NCBI RefSeq assembly: GCF_007830735.1
Contig: NZ_VLLN01000006.1
Coordinates: forward strand, 62,001-126,000
Length of the DNA: 64,000 bases
Source: Geobacter argillaceus
GTDB taxonomy: Bacteria; Desulfobacterota; Desulfuromonadia; Geobacterales; DSM-12255
Direction: 5' to 3'
The notes under the pieces were generated by a model. That model was not told the origin of the DNA. It saw only the letters and a list, made by a program, of their open reading frames with translations, and searched no databases. This document shows positions 18,373 through 26,653 of the stretch, piece by piece; within the stretch, counting starts at the first letter, position 1; each line of letters starts with the position of its first letter. The translations under genes and the position numbers were made by a program.

Positions 18373-18567
18373 TCACTTCACGGCAGTTTCGTTGAGGTCT
18401 TTGAGGAGCTGGTCGATGTCGACCTTATGGACACCGGCGCCATGGGCCAGTTCCTCAAAGTCGGCAATCTGGCATTCGTTGCATTCCAGGCCGTAACGGG
18501 CAAAGATGGCAGTTGTGTGCGGATAGAGCCGGATGATTTCGCCGATGGTCATTTCCTTGGTAATCAT
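18373..18567 (-). CDS. DUF1858-domain small protein
   Basis: 64 residues, short and complete. The family pattern MTIGEIIRLYPHTTAIFARYG is followed by C29-x-x-C32 and a helix. Such proteins occur in anaerobes, often beside hybrid-cluster or redox proteins, and the CxxC may bind metal or be redox active. AGGAGG precedes the ATG by a good distance. It lies between an aminotransferase and a PilZ gene. Function unknown. Confidence 0.85.
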   Translation of the reverse strand: MITKEMTIGEIIRLYPHTTAIFARYGLECNECQIADFEELAHGAGVHKVDIDQLLKDLNETAVK

Positions 18568-18580
18568 TCGTCCTCCTGTA

Positions 18581-18607
18581 AACAAGGCGAGGGACCCACC
18601 CCTCGCC
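18581..18607 (-). terminator. Weak terminator after the aminotransferase gene
   Basis: Stem GGCGAGGG / CCCTCGCC with a 6-base loop, followed on the minus strand by TTGTTT. The short T-run suggests partial read-through into the DUF1858 and PilZ genes. Confidence 0.55.
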
Positions 18608-18628
18608 CTGTTCCGTATGGCAGGATGA

Positions 18629-19933
18629 TCAGGCCAGATCCTGTACCCCTTGGTAGATGAGATCGAACAGCTCGGGGACATCCTTCTCCTCGATGCAGGA
18701 AAAGGCGATCCTAAGATCGGTCTTGCCGATGGAGATACCGCCGACGCCGTACTTGTCGAGGAGGTGGACCCGCAGCTTCTCGGCATCGACGGTCTTCAGC
18801 TTGAGGCACATGAAGTAGCCGGAGTTGAACGGGTAGTAGGTCCAGGCGGAATCGTACTTACCGCTGTCGAGGACTTCCTTGACCTTAAGGGCGCGGCCTT
18901 TCAGTACCTGGAACTTCTCTTCCTTCTGTTCGAGGAATTTCGGGGAGCGAAGCGCCTCGATGGCGAAGGTCTGGGAGGGGTGGGGGCAGTTGGAGATCCG
19001 TGCGCGTATGATCCCCATGGCCTTCTTCTCCAGAGCGGTCATGACCCGGGCGTTCTCGAAGCTGTTGCCGTCGGCGAAGGTGATGAAGCCGGTCCTAAAG
19101 CCCCAGACGAACTCCTCCTTGGTGGCGCCGTCGAGCCTGACCGTCAGGATGCGCGGGTGGAGGTTGGCGAGCTTGCCGAAGAGCGACTCCTTCATGCTGT
19201 CCTCGTAGAAGAGGCCGAAGTAGGCGTCATCGGTGACGGCGACGATGTTGCAGCCGCTCTCGGCGACTTCCTTGATGGCGGCAACGATAGCGTCACCTTC
19301 GGCGACGGACGGGGTGTAGCCGCTCGGGTTGTTGGGGAAGTTCAGGATGACAATGGCTTTACCCTTTTCCTCGGCGCTGTTTTTCAACTCGGCCTTGAAG
19401 GCGTCGACGTCATAGCCGCCGGCCACGGTGAAGGTCGGGAATTTCCGCATGACGGCACCGGAGCAGGTGCCGAAGGTGAGGTTGTAGTTCCCCCAGAGCA
19501 TGTCCGGCAGGATCACGTGGTCGCCCGCGTCGACGAACATGTCGGCAACGATTGAGAGGCCGTGGGTGAGGGCGTTGGTGACGATCGGGTTGCTGAAGTG
19601 TTTCCCCTGTTGGCTCGGGTTCTCCCGCAGCTGCTTCTCACGCCAGAGGGCGCGCAGTTCCGGCTTGCCGGCCGGCGGCGCATAGGGGTAGATGTCCTTC
19701 GGGTCAAAGGCGGTGAGCTTGTCCTGGATGCACTGGAGGTACATCGGGCCGCCTTTTTCGGTGGCGATGCCTATGGTGGCGTTGAATTTGTGGGCCTTTT
19801 CCTTGGCTTCGGCCGACTGGGTCAGAATTCCCTTGGGGAAGAAAAGGTTCTTGCCCAGGTCGGACAGCATCTCCAGAACATAAGGATTGCTCTGGCTGAG
19901 CATCTCGTTGAGTTCTACGGCTAGCGGATTCAT
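18629..19933 (-). CDS. Class I/II PLP-dependent aminotransferase
   Basis: 434 residues of the fold-type I aminotransferase family. Visible motifs are NALTHGLSIVADMF, NFPNNPSGYTPS (substrate and PLP contacts), DDAYFGLFYED, and the Schiff-base lysine region LDGATKEEFVWGFRTGF. The C-terminal LRIAFSCIEEKDV carries the substrate-carboxylate Arg. The ATG has GGAGA upstream. Substrate specificity (aspartate, aromatic or branched) cannot be fixed from sequence. It follows coaD on the same strand with 23 bases between. Confidence 0.88.
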   Translation of the reverse strand: MNPLAVELNEMLSQSNPYVLEMLSDLGKNLFFPKGILTQSAEAKEKAHKFNATIGIATEKGGPMYLQCIQDKLTAFDPKDIYPYAPPAGKPELRALWREKQLRENPSQQGKHFSNPIVTNALTHGLSIVADMFVDAGDHVILPDMLWGNYNLTFGTCSGAVMRKFPTFTVAGGYDVDAFKAELKNSAEEKGKAIVILNFPNNPSGYTPSVAEGDAIVAAIKEVAESGCNIVAVTDDAYFGLFYEDSMKESLFGKLANLHPRILTVRLDGATKEEFVWGFRTGFITFADGNSFENARVMTALEKKAMGIIRARISNCPHPSQTFAIEALRSPKFLEQKEEKFQVLKGRALKVKEVLDSGKYDSAWTYYPFNSGYFMCLKLKTVDAEKLRVHLLDKYGVGGISIGKTDLRIAFSCIEEKDVPELFDLIYQGVQDLA

Positions 19934-19956
19934 ACGGGTCTCCTTGTTATGGGTGG

Positions 19957-20442
19957 TTATGAAGAAAACTTGTTGACCAGCGCTTGTTTGACCTGCGGCG
20001 GCACCAGGCTGTCGATCGGCCCTTTGAGCGAGCTGACTTCCTTGACGATGGATGAGGAGAGGTAGCTGTAGGGAACCGAGGTCATCATGAAAAGGGTTTC
20101 CACCTCGCAGGTAATGCTCCGGTTCATCTGGGCAATCTGGAATTCATATTCAAAATCCGAAATGGCGCGCAGGCCGCGGATGATGACCGTGGCCTGCTGA
20201 GAGCGGACGTAGTCTACCAGAAGCCCTTCAAAGGTGTCAACTCTTGCTCGGGGATTGTCAGCCAAAACATCTTTGATCAGATCGACCCGTTCGTCGATGG
20301 AAAACAGGGCGTTTTTCGTGGAGTTGCGGGCAACGGCTACGATAACGCTGTCAAAGACCCGCAGCCCTCTCTTGATGATGTCGATGTGGCCGTAGGTGAT
20401 CGGGTCGAATGAGCCGGGATAAACGGCTATTTTCCGTGGCAT
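19957..20442 (-). CDS. coaD: Phosphopantetheine adenylyltransferase
   Basis: 161 residues, the normal length. Nucleotidyltransferase motif PGSFDPITYGHIDII near residue 9, RGLRAISDFEYEFQIAQMNR in the middle and YLSSSIVKEVSSLKG near the end. It makes dephospho-CoA from 4'-phosphopantetheine and ATP. It lies two bases after rsmD, the widely conserved rsmD-coaD pair. Confidence 0.97.
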   Translation of the reverse strand: MPRKIAVYPGSFDPITYGHIDIIKRGLRVFDSVIVAVARNSTKNALFSIDERVDLIKDVLADNPRARVDTFEGLLVDYVRSQQATVIIRGLRAISDFEYEFQIAQMNRSITCEVETLFMMTSVPYSYLSSSIVKEVSSLKGPIDSLVPPQVKQALVNKFSS

Positions 20443-20444
20443 GA

Positions 20445-21017
20445 CTACTCTCCGGTCGATAGGGTGAAAAACGTTATGGCGGTGTCGCCGTAAATGCGGC
20501 TGTCGTCCCTGTGCAGAAGGCCGACGGTTTCCGGTACCTGGTCGCGGGCAGCTCCCTCCATGATTACGATGGCATCAGCCGCCAGCAGTTCACTGCTCCC
20601 CAGGCTCGCAAGCACCTGATCCCTGAGTTCGAGATCCCGATAGGGGGGGTCGCAGAACACCAGATCGAACCGTGCCCCCTGGCGGGCCAGGAGTGCCAGG
20701 GCCTGGCGGGCGTCCATGGCCACTGTCCGACTGTTGGCTGCCAACCCGGTCAAAGCCAGGTTCTTCTCCACCAGCTGGAGGGACGAATGACGACTGTCAA
20801 CGAAGACAGCATCCGCTGCCCCGCGGCTCAACGCCTCGATGCCCAGCGCTCCGGTTCCGGCGAAGAGATCCAGGACCCGGCATCCTGCGAGGTTCTCCCG
20901 GCGGCTGGTCAGGATGCTGAACAGTGCCTCCCGGACACGGTCCGCCGTTGGTCGTACCGTATTGTCCTTTGGAGTGACCAGGTGGCGGCCCCTGGCAGTG
21001 CCGGCTATCACCCGCAC
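20445..21017 (-). CDS. rsmD: 16S rRNA (guanine966-N2)-methyltransferase
   Basis: 190 residues. N-terminal MRVIAGTARGRHL and RPTADRVREALF are hallmarks of RsmD. The SAM site LDLFAGTGALGIEALSRGA is followed by the catalytic FCDPPY. It methylates G966 of 16S rRNA during 30S assembly. It overlaps the end of the upstream aldolase gene by 10 bases and precedes coaD by two, so the three genes are one transcript. Confidence 0.96.
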   Translation of the reverse strand: MRVIAGTARGRHLVTPKDNTVRPTADRVREALFSILTSRRENLAGCRVLDLFAGTGALGIEALSRGAADAVFVDSRHSSLQLVEKNLALTGLAANSRTVAMDARQALALLARQGARFDLVFCDPPYRDLELRDQVLASLGSSELLAADAIVIMEGAARDQVPETVGLLHRDDSRIYGDTAITFFTLSTGE

Positions 21018-22102
21018 CGGCTCGACCCGAGCAGCCCCGCCAGGCGGCTGGCACTCCCCTTGCCGTGAAAGGCGGATATGAATTCCCGGGCCTCCCGGTA
21101 CGCCATTTCTGCGATCAGTTTCACGTTTTCTTCGGGGATGTCATCAATGTCATGCTTGAAGACACCGGTGGCATATTTGATGTCCCGGCCCGTATCCCTG
21201 GACCAGCGACGAATGGTGTCCATAAGGTCGAGTGGCAGGCCGGCGTGGGCAACATTCTGCCAAAGGGTGCCGATGTTTCCCTTTCTGATGCCATACTCGG
21301 CAAGTCTCCCGACCAGGTGGAGCGGAGTCCCGGTGATGCCGTGCTGCACCAGGCCGGAAACACCGCGGGCCGAAGCCATGGCATAAATCGCCGCGGTCCG
21401 TTCCAGATCGATCTGGACCATCTGGCCATCCAGGTAGTTACCCGTATGGCTGCCATTGTTGATGGCCAGAAGATGCGGGATGACACCGTTCTTTGCCAGC
21501 CCGTCCAGAAAGGCCTCTGCCTCTTCAACCGTGGTGAGGCACGTCTCGCTTCCGACTGTCGGCACTTCTCCGAGTTCCACCTCCAGGCCGTAACCGGCGT
21601 CAACCATCTGACGGGCAAGGGTGGAGACTATGCGGATATTCTCCGTTAGCGGGTTGAATGACGCATCAAGGGCAAAGGAGGTGAAGCCTGCGGCCCGCTG
21701 GGCCTCGATGAGCCGGAGCGCATCGGTCAAGAGCGCCTCGGAACTGTCCTTGACGGTTATATGATCTGCGTGAATGACGAATGGCTTGGTAAAGGAGTGC
21801 CGCTGTGCCTGCTCCAGGAGGGTATGCACAAAGATCTCGGGGGTCTGGCCGGTATACCCCCCGTCGAGTCCGCCTTCGGTTGCGGTCAGTTCGAATATGA
21901 CCAGTGCGTCCAACTCCTCGGCGGCCCGCATGATTCCCGGGACAACGTGGGAAATCCGTGGGTTGCACGCCATGACGATGCTCTTCTCTTTGCCCAGGGT
22001 GGCAAATATCTCCCGACCGCTCAGGACGCAGACCTTGGAGTCCGATCCGAGTCTGGCGCTGATGTTCGGGTGGATGTATTGGCGTAGGATTGCGTGTGGC
22101 AT
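21008..22102 (-). CDS. Class II fructose-bisphosphate aldolase-like protein
   Basis: 364 residues. Zinc and substrate motifs of the class II aldolase barrel are present: HADHITVKDS, DASFNPLTEN, VELGEVPTVGSE, LAINNGSHTGNY and GLVQHGITGTP. The family cleaves or forms fructose 1,6-bisphosphate (or tagatose/ketose relatives). ATG 22102 (MPHAILRQYIHPN) with CGGAG about 11 bases upstream is preferred; in-frame starts up to 22429 run back into the divergent dGTPase gene. The sequence is diverged from E. coli FbaA, so another ketose bisphosphate substrate is possible. It heads the rsmD-coaD transcript. Confidence 0.8.
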   Translation of the reverse strand: MPHAILRQYIHPNISARLGSDSKVCVLSGREIFATLGKEKSIVMACNPRISHVVPGIMRAAEELDALVIFELTATEGGLDGGYTGQTPEIFVHTLLEQAQRHSFTKPFVIHADHITVKDSSEALLTDALRLIEAQRAAGFTSFALDASFNPLTENIRIVSTLARQMVDAGYGLEVELGEVPTVGSETCLTTVEEAEAFLDGLAKNGVIPHLLAINNGSHTGNYLDGQMVQIDLERTAAIYAMASARGVSGLVQHGITGTPLHLVGRLAEYGIRKGNIGTLWQNVAHAGLPLDLMDTIRRWSRDTGRDIKYATGVFKHDIDDIPEENVKLIAEMAYREAREFISAFHGKGSASRLAGLLGSSRCG

Positions 22103-22241
22103 CTGCTTATCAACTCCGTGCGACTTGTATACATAAAAAAGGTTTAAAAATCTATCATCCATGAAAACCGTCGTCAAGTTAAGTTTGCGGTTGACAGCCC
22201 TCTGGTCGGGGGGCATAAATACCGGCAAAAGGAGGCTTGAG

Positions 22242-23390
22242 ATGGATTGGGAAGCGTCGATGGAACGACCCGACCTGGCCGGATTTGCGGCTAAAAGTGT
22301 CGAGTCCCGTGGCAGGAAGCACCATGAGGGCCTGCGTGACAACCGCCCCGCCTTTGAACGGGACCGGGACCGGATCATCCACTGTGCGGCATTCCGGAGA
22401 CTTGAGTACAAGACACAGGTGTTCGTCAATCACGAGGGCGACTATTACCGTACCCGCCTTACCCATTCATTGGAGGTTGCCCAGATCGGTAAGGCGATTG
22501 CCCGACGTCTCAAGCTGAACGAAGAGTTGACCGAGGCCCTGGCGCTCGCCCATGATCTGGGTCATACGCCGTTCGGCCACACCGGCGAGGAGGTCCTGAA
22601 CCGGCTCATGGAGGATTACGGAGGGTTCGAGCACAACCGCCAGTCGCTACGGGTGGTGGATGAGCTTGAGGAGCGTTACCCGGATTTCAATGGTCTCAAT
22701 CTCTCCTGGGAGGTGAGGGAAGGACTCATCAAACATTCATCCCCCTACGACCGGCCTGCTGAAATCATGGCCGAGTTTCTGCCCGGCGTGGTCCCGACGG
22801 TGGAGGCCCAACTGATCAACTATGCCGATGAAATCGCTTACAACAATCACGACATCGACGACGGCCTCAAGTCGGGGTACATCTCCCTGGAACAACTGGA
22901 AGAGGTTGAGCTCTGGCGTAGGGTCTGCGGCCGTGTTCGGAAGAAGTATCCCTGTATTGATGATGTGCGGCTCAAATACCAGACCACCAGTTCCCTTATT
23001 GGCCTCTTTATCACCGACCTGACCGATATCACCCGGGCATCCCTGACCGAATGGCACATCGAGAGCATCGACGATCTGCGCAGGGTAAACCGTCAGGTCG
23101 TCGGGTTCAGCCCGGAACTTTCCAGGCTTAATGCGGAACTGAAGCGCTTCCTTCACGAAAACCTTTACCGGCACTACAAGGTGGAACGGATGCGGGTCAA
23201 GGCGGAACGCTACATTGTCCATCTGTTCGATACCTATGTGAAACATCCGACCCTTCTGCCGCGCAAATACCTGAAAAAAATGGAGCAGGTCGGCAGAGAG
23301 CGGGTGATCTGCGACTACATCGCCGGCATGACCGACCGCTTTGCCCTGGATGAGTTCAAGCGTCTCTATGAGCCTTACGAACGAGTCTAG
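22242..23390 (+). CDS. dgt: dGTP triphosphohydrolase-like HD-domain protein
   Basis: 382 residues of the dNTPase (Dgt) branch of HD phosphohydrolases. Metal ligands are seen in RLTHSLEVAQIG (H) and LAHDLGHTPFGHTGE (HD). NYADEIAYNNHDIDDGLKSG carries the downstream Asp. Members remove triphosphate from dNTPs. The start at 22242 follows AGGAGGCTTGAG and is better than 22161, which has no ribosome site and begins within the divergent promoter region. It stands alone, divergent from the aldolase operon. Confidence 0.92.
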   Translation: MDWEASMERPDLAGFAAKSVESRGRKHHEGLRDNRPAFERDRDRIIHCAAFRRLEYKTQVFVNHEGDYYRTRLTHSLEVAQIGKAIARRLKLNEELTEALALAHDLGHTPFGHTGEEVLNRLMEDYGGFEHNRQSLRVVDELEERYPDFNGLNLSWEVREGLIKHSSPYDRPAEIMAEFLPGVVPTVEAQLINYADEIAYNNHDIDDGLKSGYISLEQLEEVELWRRVCGRVRKKYPCIDDVRLKYQTTSSLIGLFITDLTDITRASLTEWHIESIDDLRRVNRQVVGFSPELSRLNAELKRFLHENLYRHYKVERMRVKAERYIVHLFDTYVKHPTLLPRKYLKKMEQVGRERVICDYIAGMTDRFALDEFKRLYEPYERV

Positions 23391-23413
23391 AACTTCGCTG
23401 CCGGCAAAGCTCC

Positions 23414-23442
23414 TTGACATGCCCGGCCCATTGCGGTATCAG
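23414..23442 (+). promoter_or_regulatory. Candidate sigma-70 promoter of the riboswitch transcript
   Basis: TTGACA, 17 bases, then TATCAG. It lies about 40 bases before the start of the aptamer. Confidence 0.5.
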
Positions 23443-23478
23443 ATTTATAGTTAACTGACATACCGTAGCACACATGAT

Positions 23479-23560
23479 AGACGACAATACTAAACCATTC
23501 GCGAGAATGGGGCGGAAAGCCCACGGGTCTCCCAGAGACAGCCGGGTTGCCGAAATATCG
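23479..23560 (+). promoter_or_regulatory. GEMM-I cyclic dinucleotide riboswitch, probably 3',3'-cGAMP type
   Basis: The core follows the GEMM-I layout: AAACC, then a P2-like stem ATTC / GAAT closed by the GNRA tetraloop GCGA, then GGGGCGGAAAGCC, a P3 stem GTCTC / GAGAC, and the 3' arm AGCCGGGTTGCCG. Aligned by eye to the Vc2 c-di-GMP aptamer, the base equal to G20 is A (23489). The G21-C46 pair appears as C23490-G23515, a compensated change, and A47 is kept at 23516. A at position 20 is the known mark of the Geobacter cGAMP-selective variants. The 3' arm is shared with a terminator, so ligand binding should switch the gene on. Selectivity is inference from the alignment. Confidence 0.85.
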
Positions 23561-23588
23561 TAACCGATATGTGGCACCCGGCTTTTTT
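23540..23588 (+). terminator. Riboswitch expression platform (intrinsic terminator)
   Basis: AGCCGGGT / ACCCGGCT, extended by TGCC/GGCA and ATATCG/CGATAT, forms a long hairpin with TAAC loop, followed by TTTTTT. The 5' arm AGCCGGGTTGCC is also the 3' part of the aptamer, so aptamer and terminator exclude each other. Confidence 0.9.
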
Positions 23589-23617
23589 ATTGGCCGGTAA
23601 TTTTGAAGGAGGATGTG

Positions 23618-24178
23618 ATGAAACGAATCGGAATAGCAGTTGTTGTTGCCGCCCTGGTGGCGGTGCCCCTGGTTCAGGCGGTCCAGGCTGAGGTCAGCGT
23701 TAATGTCAATGTAGGGGTGCCGATGGTCCCCGTGATTCCAGCTCCACCGATAGCGGTAGCCGCACCCCAGATCGTCCTTTCCGCCCCGCCGGAGTTCATC
23801 CTGCCGCCGTCCCTCGGCTTCTATGTTGCCGTCGGTATTCCCTACGATATGTTTTACATTGGGAATACCTACTACCTGTACCGGGACAACAACTGGTACC
23901 GCGGTCCTAACTATGGCGGTCCCTGGCGGGGGGTCGACCGCGGTCACCTGCCGCCGGGGCTGCGCAAGCACAAGTACGAGCGGATCAGGTATCTGCGGGA
24001 TGAGGAATACCGGTCATACCGTGAGGACCATGATCACTACCGGGGCGAGCATTTCCGACCCGACAAGGAGTGGAAGGAGCACCGCAAGGAGGAAAAGGAG
24101 CGGTGGAAGGAAGAGCGGAAATGGGACAAAGAGGAACGTGGTCACGGCCGTGGACGCGGCCATGACCACGATGATTGA
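23618..24178 (+). CDS. Secreted protein under riboswitch control, 186 aa
   Basis: Signal peptide at residues 1-24 (ends AVQA-EV). The mature part starts with a Val/Pro-rich stretch. It then has a tyrosine-rich segment typical of small periplasmic YXRG-type proteins (YYLYRDNNWYRGPNYGGPW), and ends in a long Lys/Arg/Glu helix and a HGRGRGHDHDD tail that may bind metal. No enzyme motif is visible. AAGGAGG precedes the ATG at 23618. The riboswitch ties its expression to a cyclic dinucleotide, so an envelope or surface-attachment role is plausible; in Geobacter, cGAMP riboswitches are linked to growth on insoluble electron acceptors. Confidence 0.8.
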   Translation: MKRIGIAVVVAALVAVPLVQAVQAEVSVNVNVGVPMVPVIPAPPIAVAAPQIVLSAPPEFILPPSLGFYVAVGIPYDMFYIGNTYYLYRDNNWYRGPNYGGPWRGVDRGHLPPGLRKHKYERIRYLRDEEYRSYREDHDHYRGEHFRPDKEWKEHRKEEKERWKEERKWDKEERGHGRGRGHDHDD

Positions 24179-24214
24179 TTTCGGTTACCGTGAAAGCTGT
24201 CAGTTAGGAGTGCT

Positions 24215-24252
24215 AAAGAAAGGGCGAGGCCAGCAGGCTTCGCCCTTTCTTT
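24215..24252. terminator. Bidirectional terminator between convergent genes
   Basis: AAAGAAAGGGCGAGGC / GCTTCGCCCTTTCTTT pairs over 16 positions with one G-T or A-C mismatch. It serves the secreted protein gene (+) and the lipase gene (-). Confidence 0.88.
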
Positions 24253-24256
24253 ATGA

Positions 24257-26623
24257 TCAATACCCGAAAATTTTCAGTACGCTCGGGAGACGGATATCAT
24301 TGGCCACGGCCGGGACCGGGCTTCCCTCTGCCATCTTGGCAACGCCCGTCGGGGTGGGGTCAACCACGACGCTGCGCAGCAGGTAGTTGACCATCTGGGA
24401 CTGGGCATAGCCGGTATTGGTGGCCGATACCCTCGGATCGATAAGGAAGCCGTGGTTGACACCGGTCTGGTCGAACTGGAAGTACCCTTCTGCCGGTGTG
24501 GTTGCGGTCAGGTTGCTCTGTGCCGCCGCAAAGTCCACCTTGGGCGCGGGTGCTCCGGCATTAATGGTGAACATGAACGACGAAGGGATACGCGGTGTGG
24601 CGCCGCCCCGATAGCCGAGCTGCCTGAAGCCCGGCGCAACCGCCGAACCGGCAGGTCCGAGGATCTCGCGGCCGCCGAGGGCATTGCCGAGGAAGCGGGT
24701 GTTGGCATTGGGTATGACCTGGTCGCCAACCGCCTCCTGGATGACGATCCGGCCGGACAGACGGGATGGCAGACCGCTGGCCAGCGGCGTGGTCACGGAC
24801 GCCGGGTCAGCCGGGTCCACCACCGATTGGGTGACCTGGAAAAACTGGTTATAGGTCGGGGTCCCGCTGATGATCCCCTTGGCGGCGAGGCCGGCGTTCA
24901 CGCTGGGGCTGAAAGCCGGGCTGTCCTTGAGCAGGTAGGCGAGACGGCCGCCCGGGACACTCAGGAACCCTTTCATGTCGGTGCCCAGGGTCGTCTGTGT
25001 GTAGGGAAGGCCGGATGTCGCCAGGGTGGTGTTGCCGGCCAGGTAGTAGGCGCCGACGATGGAGCCGAGGCTGAGGCCGACAAACCTGATCTCGGTCGGC
25101 GGGGCCGACGTCACACCGGCGGCAACGAGACCACCGGTTTTCAGGGTGAGTTCGAGGCGGTTCAGGTTGAATGCGGCTTGCTGGATATTGGACCGGGTAG
25201 CCAGCGGGGCGCCGACCGCCATGAAATCCTGCCCCCATACGTCGCTGGTGGTATGTCCGGTGACGGCCAACTGGCCGTGCAGCGGCAGGTCGATGGCGGC
25301 CACCGCGTATCCGGCAGCGGTGAGGGCGCCGGCAACGGCCACGACCTGTTCCTTCTGGCCGGTGATGCCGTGCTGGAAAATCACCACTTTGCCGTTAGGG
25401 GATGTGGGGGTGATGTAGACGAACGGCACCGAGCGGGGCGCATGGTAGTAGCCGGTAAGGACGCCGCTGCTCCGGAACGGCTGGACAACCCCGCTCGCCG
25501 GATTGTAGGCGCCGGCGACCCCGGTGAGGTCCATGGTTGCCCTGTTGGCGGCGACAACGACCGGATCGACGGAGAGTTCGGCACTGTTGATGGTGCCGGT
25601 CACCACGGAGGCGACCGTCGACGGTGCGGTCCCGGCCCCGGGGATGGCGCCCCAGTAGGTCGCAGGGGGGAGGGTGGTGGTGCCGGCGATGGTGTTGGAC
25701 CAGCTCTTTCCGGTCAGACCGCCCAGGGGGGCGCCGGCGGCGAAGGCGCGCAGGGCGCTCTCCACCGGCATCAGGGATGCGGCGCTGGCGAGATCCTTCA
25801 GAATGAAACCGGCCCCGGTCGTGATGAAACGGCCAAGCAGGGCGATATCGTCGCGGCTCGTAACGGTCGTTGTGGCAGAGCTCGTTATCAGGTCGTTCAT
25901 GACCTTGGCATAGCCGGAGAGCTTGATGCTGGTCCTGGTCGTATCGGTGTAGACATTGTCGCGAATTGCCTCCAGTTGGGCAAACGGGCCAACAAGCGGA
26001 ATTACGGATTTCAGCGGATCGAAAACGCTCGAACTGCCCACCGGCCTGCCGGTGGCAGCGTCCTTCACCCGATTGGTCACTACGTACAGGTACCTCGTTC
26101 CCGGAAGAAGGGGAACGTTTGGAAACAGAAACAGGTCGGTGCTGTTGGTTGCGTACTGAAAGGTGAACATCCCGGTAACATCAGTGAAGCCGAGGGGGTT
26201 GTTCTCCGGTGCCGACGAACTGGCGCTGTCGGCTGTGAGTTGAAAGACCTTTATGTTCGCCGCCGTCACAGTGGCAGTATCCACGGGGCTGGTGAACCTG
26301 ATGTAGATCGGCGCATTCAGTCCCGACACGGCGTTGGTGTTTCCCATTTCCCGCAGGTTCACGTAGGCAAGGGCCTCGGGCGGGGTCATGGGGGTGTTGG
26401 CGGGACGGAGACCGACGACACCGGTGACCGGGTCAGTGTACTGGCTTATCGGGTCCTTGGCAGTGGCCGTTGCCAGGATGTTCGGCAAGGGGACATTGCC
26501 GGTGGTCGGGTCGAAGATGACGGCGTTGCTGGCGGCCAGATCGGTGGTGGTCGAACTGGAACTGCACCCCACGGCCAGCATGAAGGAGATACCCAGCAGC
26601 AGTCTTACGATGAGCGAATACAT
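24257..26623 (-). CDS. Surface lipoprotein lipase (VolA-like, bacterial virulence factor lipase N-terminal family)
   Basis: 788 residues with a lipobox LAVGC (Cys20) and a Ser/Thr linker, so it is lipid-anchored. The N-terminal third has FDPTTGNVPLPN and IRFTSPVDTATVTAANIKVF, the Ig-like region of the family. The alpha/beta hydrolase part has VVIFQHGITGQ (oxyanion side) and the nucleophile elbow GLSLGS. A late His in GVNHGFLIDP can complete the triad. Vibrio VolA releases fatty acids from lysophospholipids at the outer membrane. Here the next gene is fadL, so a lipase-to-transporter supply of fatty acids is likely. The two genes are co-directional, 30 bases apart, with fadL upstream. Confidence 0.87.
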   Translation of the reverse strand: MYSLIVRLLLGISFMLAVGCSSSSTTTDLAASNAVIFDPTTGNVPLPNILATATAKDPISQYTDPVTGVVGLRPANTPMTPPEALAYVNLREMGNTNAVSGLNAPIYIRFTSPVDTATVTAANIKVFQLTADSASSSAPENNPLGFTDVTGMFTFQYATNSTDLFLFPNVPLLPGTRYLYVVTNRVKDAATGRPVGSSSVFDPLKSVIPLVGPFAQLEAIRDNVYTDTTRTSIKLSGYAKVMNDLITSSATTTVTSRDDIALLGRFITTGAGFILKDLASAASLMPVESALRAFAAGAPLGGLTGKSWSNTIAGTTTLPPATYWGAIPGAGTAPSTVASVVTGTINSAELSVDPVVVAANRATMDLTGVAGAYNPASGVVQPFRSSGVLTGYYHAPRSVPFVYITPTSPNGKVVIFQHGITGQKEQVVAVAGALTAAGYAVAAIDLPLHGQLAVTGHTTSDVWGQDFMAVGAPLATRSNIQQAAFNLNRLELTLKTGGLVAAGVTSAPPTEIRFVGLSLGSIVGAYYLAGNTTLATSGLPYTQTTLGTDMKGFLSVPGGRLAYLLKDSPAFSPSVNAGLAAKGIISGTPTYNQFFQVTQSVVDPADPASVTTPLASGLPSRLSGRIVIQEAVGDQVIPNANTRFLGNALGGREILGPAGSAVAPGFRQLGYRGGATPRIPSSFMFTINAGAPAPKVDFAAAQSNLTATTPAEGYFQFDQTGVNHGFLIDPRVSATNTGYAQSQMVNYLLRSVVVDPTPTGVAKMAEGSPVPAVANDIRLPSVLKIFGY

Positions 26624-26653
26624 AGATCACCTCTCGGAGTCGATTGTTGTTCG

